From: Streptomyces mirabilis
Lineage (GTDB): Bacteria > Actinomycetota > Actinomycetes > Streptomycetales > Streptomycetaceae
DNA: 64,000 bases
NCBI RefSeq assembly: GCF_039503195.1
Contig: NZ_JBCJKP010000001.1
Location: 744,001-808,000, forward strand
Direction of reading: 5' to 3'
The notes under the pieces are model-generated. The model was not told where the DNA came from, did not search any database, and worked only from the letters and a program-made list of their open reading frames with translations. Shown piece by piece: positions 17,737 through 26,399 of this stretch. Both the position numbers and the translations under genes were made by a program. Each line of letters opens with the position of its first letter. Position 1 is the first letter of the stretch.

Positions 17737-18245
17737 TCACTCCTTCTGCTGTGCCGCCGCCAGTTCGGCGGCGATCCGCGCCGCCCAGTCCTCGATCGCG
17801 CCGAAGTCGCGGAAATCTCCGCCCTTCTCGTTGCGCACGATCGACTGGGCGATGCGTCCCGTGGCTCCCTCCTCCAGACAGCCACCGAAGGTGACGTGGC
17901 TCCTGGCACCAAGCCGGACCATGGTGCGTCGTACGCCGCGCACAGGCGGGATGTCCCGCTCCGATGCCGAGGAGTCCAGCGGACCGCTGCTGAACAACCA
18001 CAGCGGACGCTCGGCCAGTTGGCGGCCGTGTCGGCTCACGAACCGGCGAGCGTCGCGGTGCCGGCGGCCGGCGTACAGCCCGCTGCCGAGCACCACCGCG
18101 TCGTACGGCGTCACGTCCACGACGAACCTGGCAGGCGACAGGTCGGGGATGAGTCCCCCTTGCGCAGGACCTCGGCCACGGCCTCGGCGATCTGCGCGGT
18201 CGATCCGTTCGTCGTCCCGTAGGCGACCAGCACGCTGGTGGGCAT
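17737..18245 (-). pseudogene. Flavodoxin-domain protein, one frameshift
   Basis: The ATG at 18245 starts a typical flavodoxin: SVLVAYGTTNGSTAQIAEAV with the FMN phosphate-binding GTTNGSTAQ loop. After the AEVLRKG residues the frame is lost at a run of five identical bases (18155-18159). The rest continues in another frame as LIPDLSPARF, VTPYDAVVLGSGLYAGRRHR, PLWLFSSGPLD, HVTFGGCLEE and FRDFGAIEDWAARIAAEL. One extra base in the run would restore about 170 residues. Either the gene is broken or a homopolymer was miscalled. It lies 21 nt downstream of the CBS-BON gene, likely in one operon. Confidence 0.82.
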
Positions 18246-18266
18246 GACGGTCCGCCTCCTCTCACT

Positions 18267-18998
18267 TCACAGGTGGTGCACCCAGTCCTCGGTGACACCG
18301 TGGTATTTCTGCTCGTCGGGCTGGATGCGCGAGTCGTCCCGCCGGTAGGAGAGCTGGTCGACGACCGCGACGACACCGTCGATCCGACGGGTCATGGAGA
18401 CGGCGATCTCCGTCTCGCTCTTGCGCTCCATCTGGCCGAAGAGCGTGACGACGCCCTCCACCACGGAGACGTCGATGCTGCGCGGCGCCTGCCAGAGGGC
18501 ACGCACCAGCACCTCTTCGACCACCTCGTCGCGAATCTCCGTGTCCGGCCGCAGGAAGACCTGGAGCACATCGCGGCGGGTGACGATGCCGACGAGCCGC
18601 TGTTCCTGGTCCAGGACGGGCAGCCGCTCCACACGATGCCGTGCCATGGTCCGGGCCGCCTCGACGATGGTGTCGTCGGCGTGCACGGTGACGGGCGGCT
18701 CGGTCATCAGCTGGCCGGCGGTGCGGGCCGTGGCCTTCGCGGCCCGCTGCCTGGCGCTGCGCGTCAGCTCGGCGAACCGGAACCGCTTCTTCGGTTCGTA
18801 CGGGTCGGGTGCCTCGGCCTGGTGGGCCATCAGGTCCGTCTCCGAGACGACTCCGACGACCCGGTCGTCGTCGTCGACCACGGGCAGGCCGCTGATGCGA
18901 TGTTCGCCGAGCAGCCGTGCCACCTCTTTGAACGGCGTTCCGTGGGTGGCACGGACAACGTCCGTGGTCATCACGGAGCCGACCGTGTTGTGCTTCAT
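18267..18998 (-). CDS. CBS-domain pair with C-terminal BON domain
   Basis: The 243-residue protein has CBS 1 (residues 5-55: [35 protein letters not shown]), a basic linker, CBS 2 (about 95-150: AGQLMTEPPVTVHADDTIVE, LVGIVTRRDVLQVFLRPDTE) and a BON domain (VSVVEGVVTLFGQMERKSE, RRIDGVVAVVDQLSYRRDD). It is the same architecture as the CBS-BON gene in the hydrogenase operon. It sits 12 nt after the acyl-CoA synthetase gene and is followed by the flavodoxin, so the three form a probable stress operon. The ligand is unknown. Confidence 0.92.
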   Translation of the reverse strand: MKHNTVGSVMTTDVVRATHGTPFKEVARLLGEHRISGLPVVDDDDRVVGVVSETDLMAHQAEAPDPYEPKKRFRFAELTRSARQRAAKATARTAGQLMTEPPVTVHADDTIVEAARTMARHRVERLPVLDQEQRLVGIVTRRDVLQVFLRPDTEIRDEVVEEVLVRALWQAPRSIDVSVVEGVVTLFGQMERKSETEIAVSMTRRIDGVVAVVDQLSYRRDDSRIQPDEQKYHGVTEDWVHHL

Positions 18999-19010
18999 GG
19001 TGTTCCCTCC

Positions 19011-21461
19011 TCAGCGAAGTTGGCGCAGATACGGGTCCTGCGCCCTGCGGGGCAGAAGGCGGACGCGTGCATCGAGGACGGATACTCCGCCCGGTGCCGC
19101 GAGTACGGGGTTGAAGTCCGTCTCGGCCAGCTGCGGCAGGTCGTTCGCCATCCGGGACAGCCGCAGCAGCAGCTGTTCGAGGCCTTCGAGGTCGACGGGC
19201 CGGCTGCCGTGTGCACCGAACAGGAGCGGGGCGCAGCGCGGAGCCGTGATCAGGTCGTGCACGTCGTGGTCGGTGAGCGGGGCGAGCCGGGCGGTCTGAT
19301 CGGCGAGAATCCCGGTCGCGGTGCCGCCGAGGCCGAACAGGACGAGCGGTCCGAAGACCTGGTCCTGGACGACGCCGGCGAACAGCTCGGTGCCGCGCTC
19401 GGCGAGCGGCTGCATGACCACGCCCGTGAGCAGACCTGCAAACCGGGTCTCCAAGTCGCGGAAGGCGGCGCGCACTTGGGGTTCACCGCGCAGGTCGAGC
19501 TGGACGGCGTGCTGTTCGCTCTTGTGCAACAGACCCGGCCAGTAGCCCTTCATGACCACCCGCCCGTCGGCGCCGCACAGCCGTTCGGCGGCGAGGACGG
19601 CGCCGTCCTCGGTGTCGGCCCAGGCCCAGACCGACAGGGGAATGCCATAGCAGTCGAGGAGTTCGGCGCATTGGCGCGGGTCGAGCCAGCCGCCGTCCGG
19701 ATTCGCGTCGAAGTAGGCCTCGACGACGGTGTGGGCGCGCGCGGTGTCGATTCCGTCGAGGTCGGGGATCGCCCCTGCGGGCCGGGCGATCCAGGCCGCA
19801 CGGTGGACGGCGTGCGCCAACGCCCGCGCGGCCGCTTGGGGTTCGGCGTAGGCGGGGACGGTCCGGTTGCCGACGGTGGGCAACAGCTCTACAGACAGGG
19901 CCTGTTCGAGACGGACCACGGCGATCGGCTTCGGCCCGTTTCCGGTTGCGTGAGTGACGGCCCGGACTAGGTCGTCCCCGGTCGCCGCGGCGACCGCCGT
20001 GGGGACCAGGGCTACGAGGACGGCGTCGACGCCGGCGTGCCGTGTGATCCGGTCCAAACACTCCTTGAGTTGCTCCTCAGTGACGGCCGCGGTGGCATCG
20101 ACGGGGTTGCCGACGGCGGCGCCTTCGGGCAGCACGGCGAGCAGGTCGTCGACGAGTTCGGGGGTGGGCATCGGCAGAGTGAGCCCGGCCTCGGCGCAGG
20201 CGTCGGCCGCGAGGACCCCGGCTCCGCCCGCGTTGGTGACGATCGCGACCCGTGATCCGGTGGGCAGCGGCTGAGAGTGCAACAGGGCTGCGACTTCGAG
20301 GAGTTCACCGACGGAGCGGGTCGCGGTGATGCCTGCCTGGGTGAACAGCGCCCCGCGGGTCATGGTGAGGGTGGCCGCGGCCGCGGTGTGCGAGGCGGCG
20401 GCGCGGCGGCCCGCGTCGGTGCGGCCCGCGTCGACCGTCAGAACGGGCATCCGGCGGGTCACCCGCCGGGCGGTGCGGGAGAACGCCCTAGGGTTGCCGA
20501 AGGACTCCAGGTGCAACAGGGCCAGGTCGGTGCGGCCATCGCTCTCCCACCACTGGAGCATGTCATTGCCGCTGACGTCGAACTTGTCGCCCAGGGACGC
20601 GAAGGTCGAAACGCCGATGCCGAGCCGGGACAGCCCGTCGAGCAGGGCGATGCCCACGCCCCCGGACTGTACGGCGACGCCCGCCGTGCCGGGGCGCGGG
20701 TGATCGGCCGCGAAGGTCGCGTCGAGGCTCAGTTCCGGGTCGGTGTTGGAGACGCCGAGGCAGTTGGGGCCGACGAGCCGCATGCCGTAGGTACGGCACG
20801 CGGTCATGAGCGCTTCCACCTGGGCCGGGTCGAGTCCCGCCGTGACGACGGTGAGGGCACGTACGCCCGCCTTGCCGCACTCCTCGGCGGTGGCAGGCAC
20901 GGCCGCGGCCGGTACGGCGACGACCACGAGGTCGGGTGTCCTGGGCAGAGCACTGACCGAGGGGTAGCTGGGCACGCCGAGGATGGAGGTGGCCGAGGGG
21001 TTCACTGCGAAGAGACGGCGGGTGAAGCCACCGGCGTGCAGGTGGTGCAGGATCGCCCGGCCCACGGACCCGGGTGTGCGTCCCGCGCCGACGACGGCGA
21101 CCGCGTCCGGGCGCAGCAGCGGTTCGAGGCTGGCGACGTCGGCAGCGCGGCCGCGTGCGTCGATGGCCGACAGATAGTTCTCGTCCTCGTCGAGTTCGAT
21201 GGTGCAGCGCGTCTCGGGGCCCTCGAAGCGGCGGGCGGTGCGCAGGCCGAGGTCGGCGAAGAGTCGCAGGACCTCGTGGTTCTCGCTGAGCGCGTCGGCC
21301 ATGAACGAGGTGATCCCCTCGGCGCGGGCGGCGGAGACCAGGTGCTCGACAAGGAGGGTGCCGACGCCCCGGTGGTGCAGCCCGTCGGCGACCGCGATGA
21401 AGATGTCGGCCGCTGTCCCGGTGCCACCGGTGTCGTATTCGGCATGCGGCTGCTTGAGTCG
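19011..21461 (-). pseudogene. GNAT-linked ADP-forming acyl-CoA synthetase, truncated at its N-terminus
   Basis: Family members have about 890-900 residues: an N-terminal GNAT acetyltransferase followed by a CoA-binding domain and a C-terminal ATP-grasp domain. Here the frame is open only from 21461. It encodes the last part of the GNAT domain (ADIFIAVADGLHHRGVGTLL, then VEHLVSAARAEGITSFMAD), and the first part is replaced by DNA resembling a transposase. The remainder is intact: VAVVGAGRTPGSVGRAIL, VGPNCLGVSNTD, AVQSGGVGIALLDGLSRLG, VTNAGGAGVLAADACAEAG, the ATP-grasp VVMKGYWPGLLHKSEQ and the end FNPVLAAPGGVSVLDARVRL. An ATG at 21302 could start a 763-residue synthetase without GNAT, so the synthetase part may still be made. 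Confidence 0.85.
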
Positions 21462-21650
21462 CTACGTCGGGCCGATGGAGTTGAAGCAATCAGGGTGGTG
21501 CGCGAGCGCATCCTGCAGGAGCTGATCGAGGCCGAGGCCACCGATGTGATCGGTGCCGCGCCGCGCGAGCACTCCGAGACGCGCACGACCTGGCGCAAGG
21601 GACACCGGGACAGGCTGCTGACCACGCAGGCCGGCGACCAAACGTCGTGA
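21447..21650 (+). mobile_element. IS256-family (Mutator) transposase N-terminal remnant
   Basis: Read on the plus strand, about 65 codons give RLLESLRRADGVEAIRV, ERILQELIEAEATDVIGAAP and HSETRTTWRKGHRDRLLT, matching the N-terminal region of IS256-type transposases (LIEAE..D.IGA..HER.E.RT..RNGHR). It stops at TGA 21648 far short of a full transposase (about 400 residues). No terminal inverted repeat was found. It abuts the truncated 5' end of the acyl-CoA synthetase gene, so the insertion probably caused that truncation. Confidence 0.68.
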
Positions 21651-22005
21651 GCCAGTCGAAGGCCGCCGCGCACAGGAACATGGGTGACCAGCGCGGTGCC
21701 CCGGAGTCCGGGCCGGAAAGGATCAAGAGAACGCTCCGGACGGCGACCCGTCAGGACCCGGGGCTGGGTGCCGAACCCAAGGGCGCTCAACGCCGGTCCG
21801 CCACCATCTCCTCGAGAGCAGGTGACATGGAGTCAGTCGCCTAACTGGCCCACGAACTCGTGCTCGTGGGCCGGCAGGGCGGGCGCGGCGGCGGCCCGGA
21901 CGGTGTTCGCCCGCTCGACGTCCGCATAGGGCCGCTCGCCCCGGTACACGTGGGCATTGCCGCCGTGGGCGATGCGCAGGGGTTCAGCTCTTCACGAACG
22001 GCGTG
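21651..22005. other. Gene-free stretch with one hairpin
   Basis: No supported gene is visible. A 9-bp perfect stem (21847-21855 with 21864-21872, 8-nt loop) is present and could be an orphan terminator. The stretch lies inside the decayed region between the transposase remnant and a small membrane-protein gene. Confidence 0.4.
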
Positions 22006-22215
22006 TCAGTGGTGGACGGGTGTCCGCCGGGCCGGCCGGTGCGTGCGGACGACCGGTGTGACCGGCGGCCGCTGCGGTGTCCGGCGGCCGCGCATCCGCA
22101 GCACCAGCGCGTCGAGTGCGGCGCTGAGCACGAGGGTGACCGCTGCCGCGATCACCAGCAGGACAGCGAACTGCCTCCAGAACTCCGGTGTCAAGGTCGT
22201 GCCCACGGTGTTCAC
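22006..22215 (-). CDS. Small single-span membrane protein
   Basis: The 69-residue protein begins at a GTG (22215) preceded by a purine-rich GAGGGGGG site. One hydrophobic helix (FAVLLVIAAAVTLVLSAALD, about residues 16-38) is followed by a basic tail rich in Arg and Pro. This suggests a single-pass inner-membrane peptide with a cytoplasmic C-terminus. No family is recognised. It is divergent from the broken cyclic-nucleotide-binding gene and shares its upstream dormancy-type boxes. Confidence 0.5.
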   Translation of the reverse strand: MNTVGTTLTPEFWRQFAVLLVIAAAVTLVLSAALDALVLRMRGRRTPQRPPVTPVVRTHRPARRTPVHH

Positions 22216-22301
22216 CCCCCTCTGTCTGCCGAGTACCTCTCACGGTTTCATCGAACCGCGGGAGGCCGGGTGGCACAGGGTGCCACAGGGCTCCCGCGGG
22301 G

Positions 22302-22336
22302 GCGCCGGTCGGCCCGGTCCGCGGGCCGGGTGGCCC
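22302..22336 (+). promoter_or_regulatory. Two OsdR/DevR-like boxes
   Basis: GCGCCGGTCGGCCC at 22302-22315 and GGGCCGGGTGGCCC at 22323-22336 are copies of the recurrent motif with starts 21 bp apart. They lie 69-103 bp before the broken CNBD gene at 22405 and upstream of the divergent small membrane gene. Confidence 0.45.
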
Positions 22337-22404
22337 ATGGCAGGTCGGAACCCACGGGCACACGCCGGAGGTGGGAGGTCCGCAAGACTCTCTGGAGGCA
22401 CGCG

Positions 22405-22690
22405 ATGAACGCTTCTCCCCACCACGAGCATGCCGCGGACCCTGCCCGCGGAGCACCGCGAACGGCTGGTCAAGCCCCAGGTGAGGTGTCGATCCCTCTT
22501 GGCACTCGGCTCTTCGAGGAGGACGCCCGCGCCGACCGGTTCCGGATCACCGCATCGGCACGATCGCCCTCGACACGCACGTACCCGGCCGTCGCGCCGC
22601 CGTCGTCGAATCGCTGGGACACAACGAACTGGCCGGCTGGTCCTGGCTGTTCGCCCCCACACCTGGCACGTCTGTTACACGTCGTCCGCC
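22405..22690 (+). pseudogene. Broken cyclic nucleotide-binding domain gene, paralogue of the hydrogenase-operon CNBD gene
   Basis: An ATG at 22405 follows a TGGAGG site. LPAEHRERLV, then EVSIPLGTRLFEEDARADRF in a second frame, then GTIALDTHVPGRR, VVESLGHNELAGWSWLFAP in a third, match the protein at 9167-9631 almost segment by segment. At least two frameshifts are needed, and the homology ends near 22690, so the C-terminal third is missing. The boxes just upstream suggest it was once part of the same regulon. Confidence 0.72.
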
Positions 22691-22888
22691 GTGCACTCGG
22701 GCAGCGCTCCGGCGTGGCGAAGCAATCGTCGCCCAAGGTGCACAGCGACTCCCCCCGTCGCTCGTGCGCTGCCTCGTAGCCCTCGTCCTGCCAGGTCCAG
22801 GTGGTCACTTCGGTGCTCCTCACGCGAGCGGTCCGCCAGGATCCGTACGGCGTCGGCCCTTCGAAGCCATCGGGATCCGGCATGAGGA

Positions 22889-23242
22889 TCAACCGGACAG
22901 CGGTACGACCGCGACCGGGCACTGCGCGTGGTGCGGCAGCGCGTGCGCGATCCGGCCCGGCCGGAGGCCGAGGGAGCTCTGACCGCGGTGTCCAGCAGGG
23001 CGGAGGCCCGTGCCTCGTGGCAGCGGGCCGCCGCCGTGGAGACTACGTCCTGCGCCGGGAGCCCCTCGGGCAGGGGATCGGGATCGCCGGTCCGGGCGGT
23101 AGCGCTTGGTCGCGCTCCTCCGGGACGACGGCGTGCACCAGCCGTGGCGGCACACCCAGCGGGCGGCCTCGTCGACCGCCCAGTCGACCGCGAGCAGGCT
23201 CGGGGCCGATCCGTCGACACCCACGACCTGGGGCTGCTCCAT
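22889..23242 (-). pseudogene. Universal stress protein remnant
   Basis: The start MEQPQVVGVDGSAPSLLAVD and DEAARWVCRHGW are a clear UspA N-terminus, and LGLRPGRIAHALPHHAQCPV with AVVPLSG is a clear USP C-terminus. The middle, including the glycine-rich ATP motif, is shortened and switches frame (LVHAVVPEERDQ appears in another frame). At about 117 codons it is well under a two-domain USP. A box at 23328-23341 lies 86 bp upstream. Confidence 0.75.
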
Positions 23243-23327
23243 CGCGCCCACCCCTCTTCGCCGGACTTCGGCGTCCTGCAGCACAAGGCTCCACCGTCAC
23301 CCTCGCACGCGCGGCCGGGCGGTACGA

Positions 23328-23341
23328 AGGCCACTCGGCCC
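23328..23341. promoter_or_regulatory. OsdR/DevR-like box
   Basis: AGGCCACTCGGCCC is a copy of the recurrent motif. It lies between the broken minus-strand USP (start 23242) and the plus-strand small membrane gene (start 23477). Confidence 0.38.
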
Positions 23342-23476
23342 AGCCGTCTGCCCGCTCAGCCCCTGGGCCGCCGGACATCGGATCGAGACGCTGGCGGTAA
23401 CGCCGGAGGAAGAATGCCCTGGCTCCCGACAGAGACGGCATTCAGAGATCCGCGCGGACAACTGAAGGAGACGGTC

Positions 23477-23701
23477 ATGGTTCCTCTCATTCTGATCGGC
23501 GCGACCGTGCTGGGCGGCTGCCTGGTGTTCGGCTACAGCTCGTTCGTCGTCGGCTTCTTCCTGATGGCGGCCGGGGTCCTCGGCCTCATCGCGTTCCTGA
23601 GCACCCGCGGCACCGTGCTGCGCCCGGGTGAGCGCGAGGCCGTCATCGAGGAACGGCACTACATCGGCAAGCACGACGACCACCAGCACTACCGGAGTTG
23701 A
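23477..23701 (+). CDS. Small two-span membrane protein
   Basis: The 74-residue protein starts at ATG 23477 after a GAAGGAG site. Two hydrophobic helices (VPLILIGATVLGGCLVFGYS and FVVGFFLMAAGVLGLIAFLS) are followed by a polar tail ending in KHDDHQHYRS. The histidine-rich tail might bind metal, but this is speculation. No family is recognised. The DUF4389 gene follows after 30 nt, so they may be co-transcribed from the box at 23328. Confidence 0.62.
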   Translation: MVPLILIGATVLGGCLVFGYSSFVVGFFLMAAGVLGLIAFLSTRGTVLRPGEREAVIEERHYIGKHDDHQHYRS

Positions 23702-23731
23702 CCGCGTTGGCCTCCGAAAGGATCGTTCGCC

Positions 23732-24384
23732 ATGAAGGAAGCGATGTCCGCGGTACACCCGGCCCGGCTGGCCGCGGACCTCGATCCACCCCTGTCCCGC
23801 TGGCTGTGGCTCGTGAAGTGGCTGCTCGCCCTCCCCCACTGCGTCGTCCTGCTCTTCCTGTGGGTGGCGTTCGTGGGGGCGAGCGTCGGCGCCTTCTTCT
23901 CGATTCTGTTCACCGGCCGCTACCCGCGCCCGCTGTTCGACTTCAACACGGTGTGTTGAGGTGGAGTTGGCGCGTGCTCTACTACGCGTACGGCGCCCTG
24001 GCCACCGACCGCTACCCGCCCTTCACTCTCGCCGACGTGCCCGACTACCCCACGCACTGGGATGTGGCGTACCCGGAGAAACTGTCCCGTGGTCTCGTCC
24101 TGGTGAAGTGGTGGCTCCTGGGCGTTCCGCACTACCTGATCCTGGCCTTCCTTCTCGGCGGGCTCAAGGTGCCCTGGACTTCGGGCGGCTTCATCGCCCT
24201 GCTCGCCCTGTTCGCCGGGGTCTCGCTGGCCGCCAGGGGGCGCTACCCGCGCGGTCTGTTCGACCTGGTGATCGGGCTCGACCGGTGGGTGCCGCGCGTG
24301 GTTGCCTACGCGGCACTCCTGACCGACGTCTATCCGCCGTTCCGGCTCGACCAGGGAAGTGACGAACCGGGAACCTCGTCCTGA
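23732..24384 (+). pseudogene. DUF4389 membrane protein, one frameshift
   Basis: The first frame gives DPPLSRWLWLVKWLLALPHC and LFTGRYPRPLFDFN, then stops at 23957-23959. The second frame continues exactly where DUF4389 proteins continue: GVLRWSWRVLYYAYGALATD, RYPPFTLADVPDYPTHWDVA, PEKLSRGLVLVKWWLLGVPH, GRYPRGLFDLVIGLDRWVPR. The shift lies at about 23945-23950. The intact protein would have about 215 residues with four membrane helices. Function is unknown for the family. A sequencing indel cannot be excluded. Confidence 0.82.
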
Positions 24385-24422
24385 CCGCTGCACCCGTCCC
24401 CGGCCCTCCGCCGCCGACGCAA

Positions 24423-24457
24423 GGGACCGTTGGGCACGGACAGGGCCCCGTCGGCCC
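24423..24457 (+). promoter_or_regulatory. Two OsdR/DevR-like boxes before a USP gene
   Basis: GGGACCGTTGGGCA at 24423-24436 and GGCCCCGTCGGCCC at 24444-24457 are two copies with starts 21 bp apart. The second ends 59 bp before the USP ATG at 24517. The pair spacing matches that at 22302/22323. Confidence 0.48.
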
Positions 24458-24516
24458 ACGCCACAGCTGCCGTGTCCGGGGCACCGTGGTCACAAGAGCC
24501 AACCAAGGAGGCCGCC

Positions 24517-25029
24517 ATGACGGAACACACCGACGGCAACGGCATCGTGGTGGGCGTCGACGGATCCGAGGCATCGCTGGCGGCCCTGCGTTGGGCGGCC
24601 GACCAGGCGGAAGTCCTGCACACGGATCTCGTCGCGGTGCACGCCTGGGAACCGGTCACGAGCGGACACGCGCCCTACGCTCCGGCGCCCGCTGGTCCGA
24701 CGGTCGCCCAGGAGCGCGATCGCGCGGCCCAGGTCCTGGCCGCCAGCGTGCGCGAGGCCCTGGGGCCCAGGATCGGTGGCACCGTGCGCCGCGTCGTGGT
24801 GGAGGGGCCGCCCGCTCGCGTGCTGCTCCAACAGGCGCGTGGCGCCCTGCTGCTGGCCCTGGGACGCAAGGCGCACGGGCACTTCGGACTGGCCTCGATC
24901 GGCGCGGTGGGCCGTGAGTGCCTGCGGCACGCGACGGTTCCGGTGGTGACCGTGCCGGTCGCGGACCGCTCCCGGGGTCCGCTCGGATCCGTCAACTCGC
25001 CTTCGCTGGCCGGGAGCAGTGCCTCGTAG
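24517..25029 (+). CDS. Universal stress protein, single UspA domain
   Basis: The 170-residue protein is one UspA domain: GIVVGVDGSEASLAALRWAA near the start, VAVHAWEP, and ALLLALGRKAHG near residue 110, followed by LASIGAVGRECLRHATVPVV. The glycine-rich ATP signature is imperfect (GRKAHGHFGLASIGAVG), so ATP binding is uncertain. The ATG follows an AAGGAGG site 6 nt upstream. Two boxes lie about 60-95 bp upstream. Confidence 0.9.
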   Translation: MTEHTDGNGIVVGVDGSEASLAALRWAADQAEVLHTDLVAVHAWEPVTSGHAPYAPAPAGPTVAQERDRAAQVLAASVREALGPRIGGTVRRVVVEGPPARVLLQQARGALLLALGRKAHGHFGLASIGAVGRECLRHATVPVVTVPVADRSRGPLGSVNSPSLAGSSAS

Positions 25030-25530
25030 CGCCACGGACAGGCGGAAGGCCGACCGGTTCGGACCTGGGGTCCGGGCCGGTTCCCGTGCCGGAGGGGAAC
25101 GGGGTGTGCCGTACGGATACGAGGGGGTGGGGCCGGTCGGCTCTGGTGCGTGGTCGCTGTGGCCCACGGACCGGGGTCGGAGGCCCCCTCGTCGTACGGG
25201 CGTTCACGGACGAGGCTCAGGGCCTACGCGGTGGCCGGGTGAGAGGCACCTGGTCCGCGGGGCGCCGGGAGGCGGCGGTCATGTAGCGCGTACAGGAGAC
25301 CAGGCGCCCCTCGATCCCGCGCCGGCCCTCGCCGCTCGACCTGCGGACCCCGTCCGGGCGACGCCTCCCGTACTGACGCCCTCGATGAGGAACTAGCTGC
25401 CGGTGACCGTTCCCACGCCGCCCAGGAAGGTGGGCAGTGCGGGTCCGACGCGGGCTGCCACGGGTCGTGCCGACGGTGGTGCTTCCTTGAGGGTCGTCGC
25501 GGTCTCCCCGTCGAAGGAGCGGGGTCGGTC
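25030..25530. other. Gene-free stretch
   Basis: No supported gene was found. One further copy of the recurrent motif (GGGCCGGTCGGCTC, 25130-25143) is present without an intact gene close downstream, which may mark a deleted stress gene. Short open frames here show no recognisable domain. Confidence 0.35.
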
Positions 25531-25568
25531 GTGTGCACGGCCGGGAGAACCGGCCCGGCCGCGCACAC
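25531..25568 (-). terminator. Hairpin terminator after hsp20
   Basis: Bases 25531-25536 pair with 25563-25568, and 25539-25544 pair with 25550-25555 around a GAGAA loop, with an asymmetric internal bulge. It lies 28 nt downstream of the hsp20 stop. Confidence 0.5.
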
Positions 25569-25595
25569 ATGGCGCGACACGGCGTGTGCGCGTGC

Positions 25596-26018
25596 TCAAC
25601 CGTGCTGCACCGGGATGGTCCGGGTGCCCGTCTTCGTCTCCGGCACCGGGACCGTGATCGTCAGGACACCGTCCTTGTACTCGGCGGTGGCCTCGTCGCC
25701 CTTCGCACCGGCCGGCAGCCGGACGGAGCGGGCGAAACTGCCGTAGCGGAATTCCGTGCGGTGCTTCTCCGTCGTCTCCTCACTGCGCTCGGACCGCAGG
25801 GTCAGAACGCCTTCCGTGACCGTGATCTCGACATCCTTGGCGGGGTCGATGCCTGGAAGCTCCGCCTGCACCACGTACGTCCCGTCGGTCAGGTGCTCCT
25901 CGATCCGGATGGTGTGCAGTCCCGGAATCGTGTGCGTGCCCGGGAGCCCTGTCTCGACCCAGCCGAACAGCTCGGGGAGCGTCGGCCAGCCAGGCAGCCG
26001 CTCGATCATGCCGCTCAT
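25596..26018 (-). CDS. Hsp20/alpha-crystallin small heat shock protein
   Basis: The 140-residue chaperone contains a complete alpha-crystallin domain: IRIEEHLTDGTYVVQAELPG, KDVEITVTEGVLTLRSERSE, FRYGSFARSVRLPAGAKGDE and the closing A.YKDGVLTITVPVPE. The C-terminal tail has the I-P-V motif (RTIPVQHG) that links subunits into oligomers. The ATG at 26018 follows a GGAGGGAG site. Two boxes 57-92 bp upstream link it to the dormancy genes; its mycobacterial counterpart Acr/HspX is a classic DosR target. Confidence 0.94.
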   Translation of the reverse strand: MSGMIERLPGWPTLPELFGWVETGLPGTHTIPGLHTIRIEEHLTDGTYVVQAELPGIDPAKDVEITVTEGVLTLRSERSEETTEKHRTEFRYGSFARSVRLPAGAKGDEATAEYKDGVLTITVPVPETKTGTRTIPVQHG

Positions 26019-26074
26019 GTTCTCCCTCCTCTTCTTCGCCCTTTCCAGCGTCGCGCGCGGAGGCGGTGAGCGCG

Positions 26075-26110
26075 TCGGCCGACCGGGCCCGTGGACGACC
26101 CGGTCGGCCC
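26075..26110. promoter_or_regulatory. Two OsdR/DevR-like boxes before hsp20
   Basis: On the minus strand GGGCCCGGTCGGCC (complement of 26077-26090), and on the plus strand GACCCGGTCGGCCC (26097-26110), are copies of the recurrent motif in opposite orientation. They lie 57-92 bp upstream of the hsp20 start. Confidence 0.45.
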
Positions 26111-26399
26111 CTGGCAGCCGATCGCTGCGGGGGTTCAGAAGGATTCGGGGTCCGGGACGGCGGGACGGCGGCACGGTCCCAGCAGCGCACACGGCAAGCG
26201 CCCGGCGGGGCCGAGCACCGTCTCGGGGCGACGAGAGCAATGGCCAGTTGCCCCTCGCCGAAAGGGGCGGCCGCCCCCACCGCGGCCAGGGCGGGTCGTG
26301 TGGCGAGGTCGGTACTCTTCCACCACCAGTGGGAGTCGGCGTGCGTGGTGGCGGTGGTGACCGGCCAGGCGGCGTCGTCCATCGCTCAGGCGGCGCCCG

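Noticed and set aside
22675..22922. A minus-strand open frame (about 70 residues, with WTWQDEGYEAAHER)
   Set aside because: Codon use is acceptable but it overlaps two pseudogene remnants, lacks a ribosome site and matches no family I know.
25224..25599. Several Arg-rich minus-strand open frames between the USP and hsp20 genes
   Set aside because: No domain, no ribosome site, and composition typical of non-coding GC-rich DNA.
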